Shown: positions 14,371 through 23,324 of the stretch, piece by piece
How positions within the stretch are numbered: the stretch's first letter is position 1
Layout: each line of letters begins with the position of its first letter
NCBI GenBank assembly: GCA_030730425.1
Contig: JANQVH010000011.1
Coordinates: 1-42,274, forward strand
Direction: 5' to 3'
From: Candidatus Nanopelagicaceae bacterium
Lineage (GTDB): Bacteria > Actinomycetota > Actinomycetes > Nanopelagicales > Nanopelagicaceae
DNA length: 42,274 nucleotides
Position numbers and translations under genes: made by a program
Notes under the pieces: generated by a model
Databases searched by the model: none
Told to the model about the DNA's origin: nothing
What the model saw: the letters and a program-made list of their open reading frames with translations, nothing else

Positions 14371-16281
14371 GTGTCAGAGTTAATTGGGGAAATCATCGAT
14401 GGGCGCTATCAGCTAACCCGCGTTGTTGGCTCTGGTGGAATGGCAACAATTTATGCCGCGATAGATTTAAGACTTGATCGCCAAGTTGCAGTTAAAGTCA
14501 TGCATTCACATCTTGCCCAAGATGAGCAGTTTGTCTCGCGATTTATAAGAGAGGCTAAAGCCGCTGCATCGCTCTCTCATCCCAATATCGTTGCAGTATT
14601 AGATCAAGGATGGAATCAGGGTGGAGCACCTTGCGTCTTTATTGTTATGGAGTTGATTGAAGGTGCAACGCTTAGAGATTACATAATTGAGCAAGGAGCT
14701 CTCTCTGCCGAACGAGCTTTATCAATTATTACACCAGTTGCAAGCGCGCTTGCCGCCGCACACAAATTGGGAATCGTTCATAGAGATATAAAACCTGAAA
14801 ATATCTTGGTATCTAAGGAAGGTCGCATAAAGATCGCTGACTTTGGTTTAGCTAGAGGCGCCTTACTTGGAAATACTATGACGGCTGAATCTAGTGTGAT
14901 TCTAGGAAGTGTTTCATACCTCTCCCCCGAGCAAGTTCAAAGGGGGGTTGCAGATGCTAGAAGTGATATCTACTCACTTGGAATTGTTCTCTTTGAAATC
15001 CTAACTGGTCAGAAGCCCTATCAAGGAGAGGATCCAGTACAGGTAGCGATTAAACATGTAAACGAACGAGTCCCTGCTCCTTCAACGATAAAGCCGGGAC
15101 TTTCAATAGAGATAGATCAACTGGTCTTATCAACTACAGATATCGATCCTGATAAACGGCCAAGAGATGCCGTTATATTGCTTGAGAAACTACGTGAACT
15201 CTCCGAGAAGCTAGATCCCCGTAAGAGACAATTGAGTCTAGAACTTGATCTGCCACCACTTGCTATCAAAGAACCAGGAAAAAAAGAAGGCGCAAAACGC
15301 CTCCGTAGAGATAAAGATCGTGAAGTACAAATTCCCAAAAACCAGGAGGCGACCGTGAAAAAAGAGAAGAGTTCTTCAATAGGTAAGAAGGCTTTATCTA
15401 AGCGCGTTAAGCGCAATCGTCAGATAGCAGCTCTGATTGCAATCTCACTTGGAATTGGCATCTGGTATGTAATCGTTGGCCCTGGTTCAAAAGTAATTGT
15501 TCCATCTCTTGCAGGCCTTACGGTAAAGCAAGCAACTAGTGAGTTGGCAGACCTTGGCCTTGATCTAAAAGTAGAGCGCGAAGAATTTAGTGAAGATATC
15601 CCAGAAGATAGAGTGATTAACTCAAGTCCAGCTGGGGGCGGGCGCATTTCACCTGATGGAACTGTTGAGGTAACAATCTCCAAGGGTAAAGAGCGATATA
15701 TCATTCCAACTCTCCAGGGCCTTAAAATAGAAATTGCTGAAAGATTAATCAACGATAATAAATTAGTTGTTGGTGAGGTGATTGAAGAGTTCTCAAGTGA
15801 ATTCCCCAAAGGCTTTATTATGCGAAGTAGCCCTGTAGCTGGCGAGCGTATAAAGCGTGATAGCCAGGTAACTCTCTATATCTCTAAGGGAATTGAGCAG
15901 ATAGGAATATCAAGCTATCAAGGAAAGAGTGGCGAGCAGGCTCTTAATGAATTAACTGAAGCTGGTTTTGATGTTGAAACTAAGTATGTCTTTAGCGAAG
16001 ATCTGCCAATTGGAGCCGTTGTTAGCCAGCTGCCTCGTACTGGAGATATCGATAAGGGAAGTGTAATTACGTTAACGGTCTCTAAAGGATCAGAGTTTGT
16101 CTTTATCCCTAACCTCTTCTCCTTAACTCAAGCCATGGCCGTTGACACCCTTAAAGACCTTGACTTAAAAGTAATTATCAAGAAAGTTGGCGATAAGAAG
16201 ATAAAAGTTGTCACTAATATCTCACCTAAGGTGGGCGAGCGAGTGAAACGTGGCTCAACTGTCACAATCACTGTAGGGTGA
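14371..16281 (+). CDS. PASTA-domain Ser/Thr protein kinase (PknL/PknB type)
   Basis: A 636-residue membrane kinase. The N-terminal kinase domain (about 11-275) has G-S-G-G-M-A, V-A-V-K-V-M, the catalytic loop H-R-D-I-K-P-E-N at about 137, D-F-G at about 157 and an S-Y-L-S-P-E activation segment end. A Lys/Arg-rich linker follows, then one membrane helix (about 349-370) and four extracellular PASTA repeats (about 375-440, 441-506, 508-573, 574-636). PASTA domains bind cell-wall fragments. The gene is not with ftsI/rodA but near GGPP synthase, metF and aroG, a neighbourhood I recall for pknL in mycobacteria and its PASTA-bearing homologues in other actinobacteria; the ortholog call is inference. 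The GTG start has TAAAAT 6 bases upstream. Confidence 0.92.
   Translation: MSELIGEIIDGRYQLTRVVGSGGMATIYAAIDLRLDRQVAVKVMHSHLAQDEQFVSRFIREAKAAASLSHPNIVAVLDQGWNQGGAPCVFIVMELIEGATLRDYIIEQGALSAERALSIITPVASALAAAHKLGIVHRDIKPENILVSKEGRIKIADFGLARGALLGNTMTAESSVILGSVSYLSPEQVQRGVADARSDIYSLGIVLFEILTGQKPYQGEDPVQVAIKHVNERVPAPSTIKPGLSIEIDQLVLSTTDIDPDKRPRDAVILLEKLRELSEKLDPRKRQLSLELDLPPLAIKEPGKKEGAKRLRRDKDREVQIPKNQEATVKKEKSSSIGKKALSKRVKRNRQIAALIAISLGIGIWYVIVGPGSKVIVPSLAGLTVKQATSELADLGLDLKVEREEFSEDIPEDRVINSSPAGGGRISPDGTVEVTISKGKERYIIPTLQGLKIEIAERLINDNKLVVGEVIEEFSSEFPKGFIMRSSPVAGERIKRDSQVTLYISKGIEQIGISSYQGKSGEQALNELTEAGFDVETKYVFSEDLPIGAVVSQLPRTGDIDKGSVITLTVSKGSEFVFIPNLFSLTQAMAVDTLKDLDLKVIIKKVGDKKIKVVTNISPKVGERVKRGSTVTITVG
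16274..16279 (+). promoter_or_regulatory. -10 element (TAGGGT) of the endonuclease IV gene
   Basis: TAGGGT lies in the last codons of the kinase gene and ends exactly 6 bases before the GTG at 16286. The GGGTGA part could instead act as a weak Shine-Dalgarno, so both readings are open. Confidence 0.4.
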
Positions 16282-16285
16282 TTTA

Positions 16286-17152
16286 GTGCCCAAAGCAGCG
16301 AAGAAACCTAGGATTGGCGCTCATGTGCCAACTTCGGGTGGAATGGCCAAGCGCGCTATTGAATACGCCAAAACTATAAAGGCAGAGGCGATACAAGTAT
16401 TTGCCTCAAATCCCAGAGGTTGGGCGATGCCTGAGACAAATCATGAAGCTGATCAAGCATTCATTGAAAAAGCGAATGAACTAGAAATAGAAACCTATAT
16501 TCACGCGCCATTTCTTATTAATTTAGGTTCTCCAACTGAAGGCACCTATAAGAACTCTCTTGCATCAACAAAATACTCCCTCAAGCGAGGACGTGAGATA
16601 AAGGCTAAAGGAGTAGTGATCCATACAGGTTCTGCAGTTGATGAAGGAAATATCAAAAAGGCATGGAAACAGATCCATGAAGGAATGATGCCAATACTTA
16701 GCGAGCTAGATGATCAAGATCCTTGGCTTCTGCTTGAACCTACCGCTGGTCAAGGTCAATCTCTAGTTAAGCGATTAGAGGATTTGAACAATTACTTTGA
16801 AGCCCTTGAGTGGCATCCAAAAGTTGGCATTTGTCTTGATACCTGCCATGTTTTTGCAGCAGGGCATGACATAAAGAGTAAGGGTGGAATGAGTGCAACT
16901 ATTGATTTGTTGGTGGAGGTTGCAGGCGCTGCGCGTATTCAGCTAATTCATGCCAATGACTCTATGGATGTGCTCGGCTCACTTAAAGATCGCCATCAAA
17001 ATCTTGGAGATGGCGAGATAGGAAGTAAGCCCTTTGCTGAACTTCTAGCTCACCCCGCTATTGTTGATGCTCCACTAATTCTAGAAACTCCTGGGGAAGA
17101 GCTAGAGCATGGAAGAGAAGTGGCGATGCTAATGAAAATGAGGGATAAATAG
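16286..17152 (+). CDS. nfo: Endonuclease IV (AP endonuclease)
   Basis: A 288-residue TIM-barrel metalloenzyme that cuts abasic sites in base excision repair. It shows R-I-G-A-H-V at the N-terminus, H-A-P-F-L-I-N-L near residue 75, V-I-H-T-G-S near 110, L-L-E-P-T-A-G-Q-G near 150, the signature G-I-C-L-D-T-C-H-V-F-A-A-G-H-D near 180, H-A-N-D-S near 225 and D-R-H-Q-N-L-G-D-G. These supply the His/Glu/Asp ligands of the three-zinc site. Length is normal for the family. It starts at GTG 16286, 4 bases after the kinase stop, and its TAG stop overlaps the GTG of the EamA gene by one base. Confidence 0.92.
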   Translation: MPKAAKKPRIGAHVPTSGGMAKRAIEYAKTIKAEAIQVFASNPRGWAMPETNHEADQAFIEKANELEIETYIHAPFLINLGSPTEGTYKNSLASTKYSLKRGREIKAKGVVIHTGSAVDEGNIKKAWKQIHEGMMPILSELDDQDPWLLLEPTAGQGQSLVKRLEDLNNYFEALEWHPKVGICLDTCHVFAAGHDIKSKGGMSATIDLLVEVAGAARIQLIHANDSMDVLGSLKDRHQNLGDGEIGSKPFAELLAHPAIVDAPLILETPGEELEHGREVAMLMKMRDK

Positions 17153-18012
17153 TGCAACTTAGATTAGCTCCCTGGGCCCTTCTTGCAGTAGCTGCAATGT
17201 GGGGTATCTCTTTTGTCTGGATGAAAGATATTTTAGATCAGCAGGATGTCTATAGCTTTCTAACTTCAAGATTTATCTTTGCAGCTCTGGCCATGATAAT
17301 TATCAAGCCCAAGGTATTAAAGCTTTTTACCAAGGAGCTAATCAGTAAAGGCTTCATCATTGGACTAGCCCTGGGCTCTGGTTATATTTTTCAAACTCTG
17401 GGTCTTGATCGAACCACTCCTGCGGTAACTGGATTCATCACTGGCCTTTATGTCGTAATCACTCCTTTAATTGCAGCTCTATTACTAAAGGAGCGAGTCA
17501 CCCTGACAATGTGGGGCTTTATTCTTTTAGCGGTAGTCGGCCTAGCTGTTCTATCTGTTGAAGGTTGGAGCGTTGGTATTGGAGAGTTTCTAGTATTTAT
17601 CTCGGCAATTTTATTTGCAGTTCATATCATAATGCTTGGAGCTTGGAGCAAGAACTTTGATGCCTACGCCCTTACAGTGATGCAGTTAATCGGCTGCGCC
17701 TTCTTGTCGGCAATTCCCGCTGGGATAAATGGCTTTAATCCTCCCCCAGATACTCAAGTTTGGGCAGTGGTTATCTTTACAGCTGTCTTTGCCACAGCAA
17801 TTGCATTTGTAATTCAAACTTGGTCACAGGCTCGAATCTCAACTACTAAAGTTGCGGTGATTCTAACTATGGAAGTGGTATTCGCCGCTCTATTCTCATT
17901 TGCATATGGAATGGAGCCCTTCACTCTTCGTTTAGCAATCGGTGGAACCTTGGTGCTCATTGCCATGCTTGCCATCGTGCAGCCGCGCTTCTCATCTCCT
18001 AGATCTAGCTGA
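17152..18012 (+). CDS. EamA-family drug/metabolite transporter
   Basis: A 286-residue membrane protein with ten helices in two EamA halves. Typical sequences are P-W-A-L-L-A-V-A-A-M-W-G-I-S-F at the N-terminus and the A-L-L-L-K-E-R-V-T glutamate-containing turn at the end of the first half. The DMT superfamily exports amino acids, nucleobases and other metabolites. The substrate is unknown; adjacency to threonine aldolase is at most a weak hint of an amino acid. The start overlaps the stop of nfo by one base (TAG/GTG), so it is in the same operon. A second, distinct EamA gene lies at 24492. Confidence 0.88.
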   Translation: MQLRLAPWALLAVAAMWGISFVWMKDILDQQDVYSFLTSRFIFAALAMIIIKPKVLKLFTKELISKGFIIGLALGSGYIFQTLGLDRTTPAVTGFITGLYVVITPLIAALLLKERVTLTMWGFILLAVVGLAVLSVEGWSVGIGEFLVFISAILFAVHIIMLGAWSKNFDAYALTVMQLIGCAFLSAIPAGINGFNPPPDTQVWAVVIFTAVFATAIAFVIQTWSQARISTTKVAVILTMEVVFAALFSFAYGMEPFTLRLAIGGTLVLIAMLAIVQPRFSSPRSS

Positions 18013-18024
18013 GATACTAAGGAG

Positions 18025-19089
18025 ATGGCAGATACCTTGGAAATCATCGATTTAAGATCTGACACTGTAACTAAACCTTCTTTAGAGATGCGCTCTGCTA
18101 TGGCTAGCGCAGAAGTTGGCGATGATGTCTATTCCGATGATCCAACTGTTAACTCTCTCGAAGAGAGAGTGGCTGAGCTATTTGGCAAAGAAGCTGCTTT
18201 ATTTACTCCAAGTGGATCTCTTGCAAATCAATTATCAATTCGCTCTTTAGTATCTCCTGGTGAGGAGTTAATCTGTGAAACAAACTCTCATATTGCGCGC
18301 GCTGAGCTTGGAGCGGCAGCGACATTTAGTGGAATTACAACGAGGACCTGGCTTGCAGAGCGTGGGCTATTAAAGGCTAGCCAAGTTCTAGATTTAGCAA
18401 AACCTGATTCTGGCCCCTATCTAGTTTCAACTACAGCAATTGCTATTGAAAATACCCATAACTTTGGCGGTGGAAGCATTCAGCCAATAGAAGAAATCGC
18501 TCTGCTAAGTAGGCAGGCAAAAGAGTTAGGGCTCTTTCTCCACCTTGATGGGGCAAGGATTTGGAATGCTCATATCGCATCTGGAATTTCTCTACTTGAG
18601 TATGGAAAGTACTTTGAAACTATTAGCGTCTGTCTTTCAAAGGGTTTAGGAGCGCCAGTTGGATCTTTGATGATCTCAAATAAAGAGCGCATCTCCTCCT
18701 CTAGAGTTTGGCGTAAGCGATATGGCGCTGGGATGAGACAGGTTGGAATTCTGGCAGCTGCCGGCCATTACGCACTTGATCACAACATATCTCGGTTAGC
18801 TGATGATCATATAAAGGCTAAAAAACTAGCTCAAGTGTGTGCAAACGCTGCGCCCTCAACTATTAATCCAGATTTTGTTGAGACAAATATCGTTGGACTT
18901 GATCTCTCGCAGGCAAATGTATCTGCGCTTGAATTTGCCTCTTCTGCAAAACAAAAAGGTCTTTTGGTAAGCGCGCTAGGAAAGAGCTACCTTCGATTGG
19001 TGACGCATATGGATATAACTGATGAGGCAAATGAGAGAGCTGGCGCTATTTTGCAGGAGCTACTAGAGCGCGCCTTCGTGCTTAAGTAG
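18025..19089 (+). CDS. ltaE: Low-specificity L-threonine aldolase
   Basis: A 354-residue PLP enzyme splitting threonine or allo-threonine to glycine and acetaldehyde. The N-terminus has the diagnostic I-D-L-R-S-D-T-V-T-K-P; then G-D-D-V-Y-x-D-D-P-T-V, E-N-T-H-N-F-G-G-G, H-L-D-G-A-R-I-W-N-A and the PLP lysine in S-V-C-L-S-K-G-L-G-A-P-V-G-S. The ATG at 18025 directly follows AAGGAG with no spacer, which does not suit a Shine-Dalgarno. GATACT ends 6 bases upstream, so a leaderless start is more likely; a TTG at 18037 is the alternative. The last 27 bases overlap the convergent ogt gene. A related beta-eliminating lyase activity cannot be excluded. Confidence 0.9.
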   Translation: MADTLEIIDLRSDTVTKPSLEMRSAMASAEVGDDVYSDDPTVNSLEERVAELFGKEAALFTPSGSLANQLSIRSLVSPGEELICETNSHIARAELGAAATFSGITTRTWLAERGLLKASQVLDLAKPDSGPYLVSTTAIAIENTHNFGGGSIQPIEEIALLSRQAKELGLFLHLDGARIWNAHIASGISLLEYGKYFETISVCLSKGLGAPVGSLMISNKERISSSRVWRKRYGAGMRQVGILAAAGHYALDHNISRLADDHIKAKKLAQVCANAAPSTINPDFVETNIVGLDLSQANVSALEFASSAKQKGLLVSALGKSYLRLVTHMDITDEANERAGAILQELLERAFVLK

Positions 19090-19554
19090 CCACTCTTTAT
19101 ATCTCAATCCATAAGCATAATTTCCTAGCGCCCCGCCAGTTTTAACAATTCGATGGCAAGGAACCACAAGTGCAATTAAATTTCGAGCACAAGCACTCCC
19201 TGCTGCTCGCACTGCATCATCTGAACCTGCCCGCTTTGCTAAATCGGCATAGGAGATAGTTTTTCCTGGAGAGACTTTTCTCATCACTCTCCAGGCTGAT
19301 TGTGAAAACTTCTCACCTTCCTGATCAACTTTAATCCCATCAAGGGCTCTTAGATCCCCATCAAAGTAATCGGAGACTAGATCTGAAATTATTGGAATTT
19401 GATTGACTTTCTTGCTCTCTAATTGCCTCTCCTGCTTAGAGATTGAGGCAAGGAGTTTATCTTGTGATGTAAAACCTGCAGCGATAAGAATATGCTCGCG
19501 TGATATTAGAGATAGAGCCCCGACTGGAGTTTTAAGAGTAGTTCGAAGCAACAC
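19063..19554 (-). CDS. ogt: Methylated-DNA-protein cysteine methyltransferase
   Basis: A 163-residue suicide repair protein removing alkyl groups from O6-alkylguanine. The active site is P-C-H-R-I-V near the C-terminus, preceded by the DNA-binding region S-Y-A-D-L-A-K-R-A-G with R-A-A-G-S-A-C-A-R-N. The start is placed at GTG 19554, because TAGGGT (19566-19561) ends exactly 6 bases upstream; a TTG at 19560 is contiguous with that box and unlikely. It is the last gene on this minus-strand stretch, and its 3' end runs 27 bases into threonine aldolase on the other strand. Confidence 0.92.
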   Translation of the reverse strand: MLLRTTLKTPVGALSLISREHILIAAGFTSQDKLLASISKQERQLESKKVNQIPIISDLVSDYFDGDLRALDGIKVDQEGEKFSQSAWRVMRKVSPGKTISYADLAKRAGSDDAVRAAGSACARNLIALVVPCHRIVKTGGALGNYAYGLRYKEWLLKHEGAL

Positions 19555-19560
19555 CTGCAA

Positions 19561-19566
19561 ACCCTA
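19561..19566 (-). promoter_or_regulatory. -10 element (TAGGGT) of ogt
   Basis: On the minus strand TAGGGT is followed by exactly 6 bases and then the GTG at 19554. This spacing decides the start codon against the TTG at 19560. Confidence 0.5.
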
Positions 19567-19591
19567 CTGTCCTAAACTAAATAAGGAAATA

Positions 19592-20926
19592 CTACAAACG
19601 ATCGCGAAGCATCTCAGCTACAAGGAAAGCAAGCTCTAAAGATTGTGTGTGGTTAAGCCTTGGATCGCAAGCGCTCTCATATCGGGTAGCGAGATCCTCA
19701 TGCGAGATTTCCTCGCCCCCACCTACGCACTCAGTAACATCATCTCCGGTCAATTCAATGTGAATTCCTCCAGGATGGGTTCCAAGCCTCTGATGAACTT
19801 CAAAGAAGCCCTTTACTTCATCTAGAACATCATCGAATTTACGAGTTTTATACCCGCTTGGAGCTTCATAGGTATTGCCATGCATTGGATCGCAGACCCA
19901 GAGAACTTTCGCTCCAGATTTATCTACCGCCTCAATTATCCCTGGAAGAACGCTACGCACATTTGCCGCGCCCATTCTGGTTATAAAGGTTAGGCGACCT
20001 GGCTCATTATCTGGATTAAGCGCCTTGATTATTTCAAGTGCGCTCTGAGCAGTTGTCTTTGGACCTAGTTTGACTCCAATTGGATTTTTAATCTTCTTTG
20101 CAAAATCAATATGTGCCCCATCTAATTGACGGGTGCGCTCACCTATCCAAACAAAGTGCGCTGAGACATCATAAGCATCGCCAGTTCTTGAATCAATTCT
20201 AGTTAGGGCCTTCTCATACTCAAGAATTAGAGCCTCATGACTTGAATAAAAATCAACTGTCTTAAACTCCTCAGGATTAATCCCTGCAGATCTCATGAAA
20301 TCAAGAGCTCTTCCAATTTCATTAGCCATAGCTTCATAGCGCACACCAATACGCGAATCCTTAACAAAACCTTTATTCCACTCATGAACTAAACGTAGGT
20401 CTGCAAAGCCGCCTTGAGTAAAGGCGCGAACTAGATTTAGCGTTGAGGCAGAGGTGTTATAAACCTTAACTAGTCGAGCAGGATTAGGGCGACGAGCCTC
20501 TGGGGTGAATTCCAGATCATTAACAGCATCCCCGCGATATGCAGGAAGTGAAACCTCACCTCTAGTCTCTAGGTCATTACTTCTTGGCTTTGCAAATTGC
20601 CCTGCCATTCGACCAACCTTTATTACCGGAAGGCTCGCGCCATATTGGAGAACTGCTGCCATCTGCAAAATAGTCTTAATACGGTTTCGAATCGAATCAG
20701 CAGTTGCTCCCAGAAATGTCTCCGCGCAATCTCCACCTTGCAGCATAAAAGCTTTGCCATCTGCTGCTTGAGCAATTTTCTCTTTTAAGTTATCGCATTC
20801 GCCGGCAAAAACTAGAGGTGGAAGCGACTTTAATTCTTTTACAGCCAACTCTAATTCAGAGCGATCCGGCCAATTAGGCTGTTGAGCTGCCTTAAGGGCG
20901 GGATCAAAGAGAGAATCGATTGACAT
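19592..20926 (-). CDS. aroG: Class II (plant-type) DAHP synthase
   Basis: A 444-residue enzyme joining phosphoenolpyruvate and erythrose-4-phosphate at the head of the shikimate pathway. Class II features are F-V-F-A-G-E-C-D near residue 40, Q-G-G-D-C-A-E-T-F near 67, K-V-G-R-M-A-G-Q-F-A-K-P-R, Y-R-G-D-A-V-N, H-F-V-W-I-G-E-R-T-R-Q-L-D and W-V-C-D-P-M-H-G-N-T. The class II type is usual in actinobacteria. The start is ATG 20926, not the in-frame TTG at 20932, because TACTCT (20938-20933) ends exactly 6 bases before that ATG. Its proximity to the PknL-type kinase fits the neighbourhood recalled from mycobacteria. Confidence 0.95.
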   Translation of the reverse strand: MSIDSLFDPALKAAQQPNWPDRSELELAVKELKSLPPLVFAGECDNLKEKIAQAADGKAFMLQGGDCAETFLGATADSIRNRIKTILQMAAVLQYGASLPVIKVGRMAGQFAKPRSNDLETRGEVSLPAYRGDAVNDLEFTPEARRPNPARLVKVYNTSASTLNLVRAFTQGGFADLRLVHEWNKGFVKDSRIGVRYEAMANEIGRALDFMRSAGINPEEFKTVDFYSSHEALILEYEKALTRIDSRTGDAYDVSAHFVWIGERTRQLDGAHIDFAKKIKNPIGVKLGPKTTAQSALEIIKALNPDNEPGRLTFITRMGAANVRSVLPGIIEAVDKSGAKVLWVCDPMHGNTYEAPSGYKTRKFDDVLDEVKGFFEVHQRLGTHPGGIHIELTGDDVTECVGGGEEISHEDLATRYESACDPRLNHTQSLELAFLVAEMLRDRL

Positions 20927-20932
20927 GGTCAA

Positions 20933-20938
20933 AGAGTA
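20933..20938 (-). promoter_or_regulatory. -10 element (TACTCT) of the DAHP synthase gene
   Basis: On the minus strand TACTCT is followed by 6 bases and the ATG at 20926. The gap to the upstream pfkA stop (20968) is about 30 bases, so it is a separate leaderless promoter. Confidence 0.55.
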
Positions 20939-20967
20939 GGCAACTTAGGGCAATCGGCGTCGGCCAA

Positions 20968-21993
20968 TTATCCGAAGAAAACTTCTGCCTCTGCTAATAG
21001 AGCTGGATCTACCGTCTTTAACTTCTCGGTAGCTGAGGCCAGTGGAACTCGCTTAATCGCTGTGCCATGAAGCGCAACCATTTTGCCCCAATCCCCTTCA
21101 TGAGCTGCAGTAATGGCATGTAGACCAAAGCGGGTAGCAAGGACTCGATCAAATGCTGTCGGAGTTCCTCCACGTTGAATATGGCCAAGAATTGAGGTGC
21201 GAGCCTCAGCACCGGTGCGCTTTTCAATCTCATTAGCTAGCCACTCACCAATTCCTGAAAGTTTGACATGGCCAAAGGCATCTTTAGTTGAATCTTTAGT
21301 AATTAAATCGCCATCTTTTGGAAGGGCGCCCTCTGCCACCACCAAAATCGGAGCATAAGATTGTTCAAATCTAGATTTCACATATGAGCAAACTTTATCG
21401 ATATCAAATGGAACTTCAGGAATAAGAATGCATGATGCGCCGCCGGCGAGTCCTGAGTGCAGCGCAATCCAGCCCGCATGTCTTCCCATAACTTCAACAA
21501 TTAGCGCGCGGTGATGAGACTCTGCAGTGGTATGAAGACGATCAATTGCCTCAACTGCAATATTAACTGCGGTATCAAAGCCAAATGTGTAATCAGTATT
21601 ATTTAGATCATTATCAATGGTCTTTGGAACGCCAATTACTTTTACACCTAGAGCATCTAATTTTGTAGCAACTCCTAAAGTATCTTCTCCGCCAATAGCA
21701 ATTAGGGCATCGATATTCATCTTGGCAAGATTTTCTTTGATTCGCTCTACTCCATTTTCAATCTTAAATGGATTGGTGCGAGATGAACCAAGAATAGTTC
21801 CACCGCGTGGAAGAATTCCTCGGGTAGCCGCAATATTTAGCGGCATCGTAAGCCCCTCTAGCGGGCCTTTCCATCCATCACGAAAACCGATGAACTCATA
21901 GCCGTATTCTTTTTCGCCCTTGCGCACTACTGCTCTAATGACTGCATTAAGTCCGGGACAATCTCCGCCGCCTGTAAGCACACCGAAACGCAT
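20968..21993 (-). CDS. pfkA: 6-phosphofructokinase with PPi-type active site
   Basis: A 341-residue phosphofructokinase. It opens with G-G-G-D-C-P-G-L-N (residues 8-16). The phosphoryl-donor site is G-G-E-D-T (101-105) and P-K-T-I-D-N-D at 123-129, so position 104 is Asp and 124 is Lys. In this family Gly at both positions marks ATP use and Asp104/Lys124 marks pyrophosphate use. M-G-R-H-A-G-W-I-A binds fructose-6-phosphate. PPi dependence is therefore predicted but not certain, because some actinobacterial enzymes with these residues are described as ATP-dependent. The ATG is preceded by GGAG at 8 bases, one of the few real Shine-Dalgarno sites here. It lies next to the glycogen genes. Confidence 0.92.
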   Translation of the reverse strand: MRFGVLTGGGDCPGLNAVIRAVVRKGEKEYGYEFIGFRDGWKGPLEGLTMPLNIAATRGILPRGGTILGSSRTNPFKIENGVERIKENLAKMNIDALIAIGGEDTLGVATKLDALGVKVIGVPKTIDNDLNNTDYTFGFDTAVNIAVEAIDRLHTTAESHHRALIVEVMGRHAGWIALHSGLAGGASCILIPEVPFDIDKVCSYVKSRFEQSYAPILVVAEGALPKDGDLITKDSTKDAFGHVKLSGIGEWLANEIEKRTGAEARTSILGHIQRGGTPTAFDRVLATRFGLHAITAAHEGDWGKMVALHGTAIKRVPLASATEKLKTVDPALLAEAEVFFG

Positions 21994-22046
21994 ATGAATT
22001 ACTCCGATTAGATAATGGATTTGAATCAGCTCTGACTCAGGTAGAG

Positions 22047-22052
22047 ATTCTA
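22047..22052 (-). promoter_or_regulatory. Possible -10 (TAGAAT) for pfkA
   Basis: On the minus strand TAGAAT lies about 53 bases upstream of the pfkA start, with TTGATA 14 bases further upstream as a poor -35. It would give a short leader consistent with the Shine-Dalgarno seen at pfkA. The leader also contains CTGACTCAG, an odd palindrome of unknown meaning. Confidence 0.3.
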
Positions 22053-22077
22053 GCGCATTGCAAAATTATCAATGAAT

Positions 22078-23301
22078 TTACCGCGTAACTACCACGCCTT
22101 TTCCAACTACAACTATTCCACCAGGTGAAACTGTGAAGCGCTGGCGATCTCTCTCTATATCAAATCCAATACTGGCCCCAGGTTCAACAATTACGCTCTT
22201 ATCTAAGATTGCATTTTTAACTCTAGCTCCATCCCCTATTCGCACAGCCGGCATAAGTACTGAGCTCTCAACTACAGAGTCGCGACCAGCATAGACATCA
22301 TAGGAGGCAACAGTTCTGCGTAGTTCGCCGCCAGAGATGATAGATCCAGCGCCAACAACTGAATCAAATGCAATACCGCGCTCTGAGAACTTTGCCGGAG
22401 GAAGAGATGGTGGATTGGTAAGAATTGGCCACTGACGATTATAAAGATTAAAAATAGGTAGTGGCGAGACTAAATCCATATGTGCATCAAAATAACTATC
22501 AATGCTTCCTACATCACGCCAGTAACCTTTATCGCGCTCAGTCTCACCCGGCACCACATTATTTGCAAAGTCATAAACCTTTGCAAGGCCAGCTCTAGTC
22601 ATAGCAGGAATGATGTTTGCACCTAAGTCATGACGGGAGTCAACATCTTCCGAATCAAGAATCAGAGCCTCCTCCATCGCGTCGCGACGAAAGATGTAAT
22701 TACCCATGGAGACCAAAGATAAATCAGGATGACCTGGCATTGCTGGGGGATCTTTAGGCTTTTCATGAAATGCTTTTATAGTAACTCCATCGCTATCAAG
22801 TTCAATAACTCCAAATTCTGAAGCCTCAGATCGCTTCACTCGAATTGCAGCAACTGTTACTCCAGCTCCACTCTCCAAGTGACTTATATACATTGCATTC
22901 GGATCCATCCGATAGACGTGATCCGCGCCAAAGACGATTACATGTTTTGGGTTCTCATCATGGATTAAGTTGAAATTCTGCAAAATCGCATCAGCGCTTC
23001 CGGTATACCAACGTGGACCAAGTCTCTGCTGCGCTGGAACAGGGGTGACGTAGTTTCCAAGTAGGGTAGACATTCTCCATGTTGTGGTTATATGCCTATC
23101 AAGTGAATGTGATTTGTATTGCGTAAGAACTGCAATTCTTAAAAATCCAGCATTAACAAGATTGGAGAGAACAAAATCAACTAAACGATAAGAGCCGCCA
23201 AATGGAACTGCCGGCTTTGCTCTATCTGCTGTTAATGGCATCAAGCGCTTACCCTCGCCACCAGCAAGCACTATTCCTAATGGAAGATCTAAGCGGGCCA
23301 T
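22078..23301 (-). CDS. glgC: Glucose-1-phosphate adenylyltransferase (ADP-glucose pyrophosphorylase)
   Basis: A 407-residue nucleotidyltransferase making ADP-glucose. The N-terminal [11 protein letters not shown][12 protein letters not shown] motif spans about residues 14-36. [11 protein letters not shown] lies near 123, F-H-E-K-P near 185, and a left-handed beta-helix follows in the C-terminal 120 residues ([13 protein letters not shown]). It is divergent from the GT4 synthase gene, with only 23 bases between starts. The ATG at 23301 has TATCGT (23314-23309, minus strand) ending 7 bases upstream and no Shine-Dalgarno. Confidence 0.95.
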   Translation of the reverse strand: MARLDLPLGIVLAGGEGKRLMPLTADRAKPAVPFGGSYRLVDFVLSNLVNAGFLRIAVLTQYKSHSLDRHITTTWRMSTLLGNYVTPVPAQQRLGPRWYTGSADAILQNFNLIHDENPKHVIVFGADHVYRMDPNAMYISHLESGAGVTVAAIRVKRSEASEFGVIELDSDGVTIKAFHEKPKDPPAMPGHPDLSLVSMGNYIFRRDAMEEALILDSEDVDSRHDLGANIIPAMTRAGLAKVYDFANNVVPGETERDKGYWRDVGSIDSYFDAHMDLVSPLPIFNLYNRQWPILTNPPSLPPAKFSERGIAFDSVVGAGSIISGGELRRTVASYDVYAGRDSVVESSVLMPAVRIGDGARVKNAILDKSVIVEPGASIGFDIERDRQRFTVSPGGIVVVGKGVVVTR

Positions 23302-23308
23302 ATGTCTA

Positions 23309-23318
23309 ACGATACTCT
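23309..23318. promoter_or_regulatory. Symmetric bidirectional -10 (A-CGA-TA-CTC-T) between glgC and glgA
   Basis: Plus strand TACTCT (23313-23318) ends 6 bases before the glgA GTG. Minus strand TATCGT (23314-23309) ends 7 bases before the glgC ATG. They share the TA at 23313-23314, and the whole intergenic space is only 23 bases. Confidence 0.65.
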
Positions 23319-23324
23319 TGGCAG

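Noticed and set aside
15117-15809. Two minus-strand open frames opposite the PASTA kinase gene
   Set aside because: They lie fully inside a strongly recognisable kinase gene, have no promoter or ribosome site, and show no family features.
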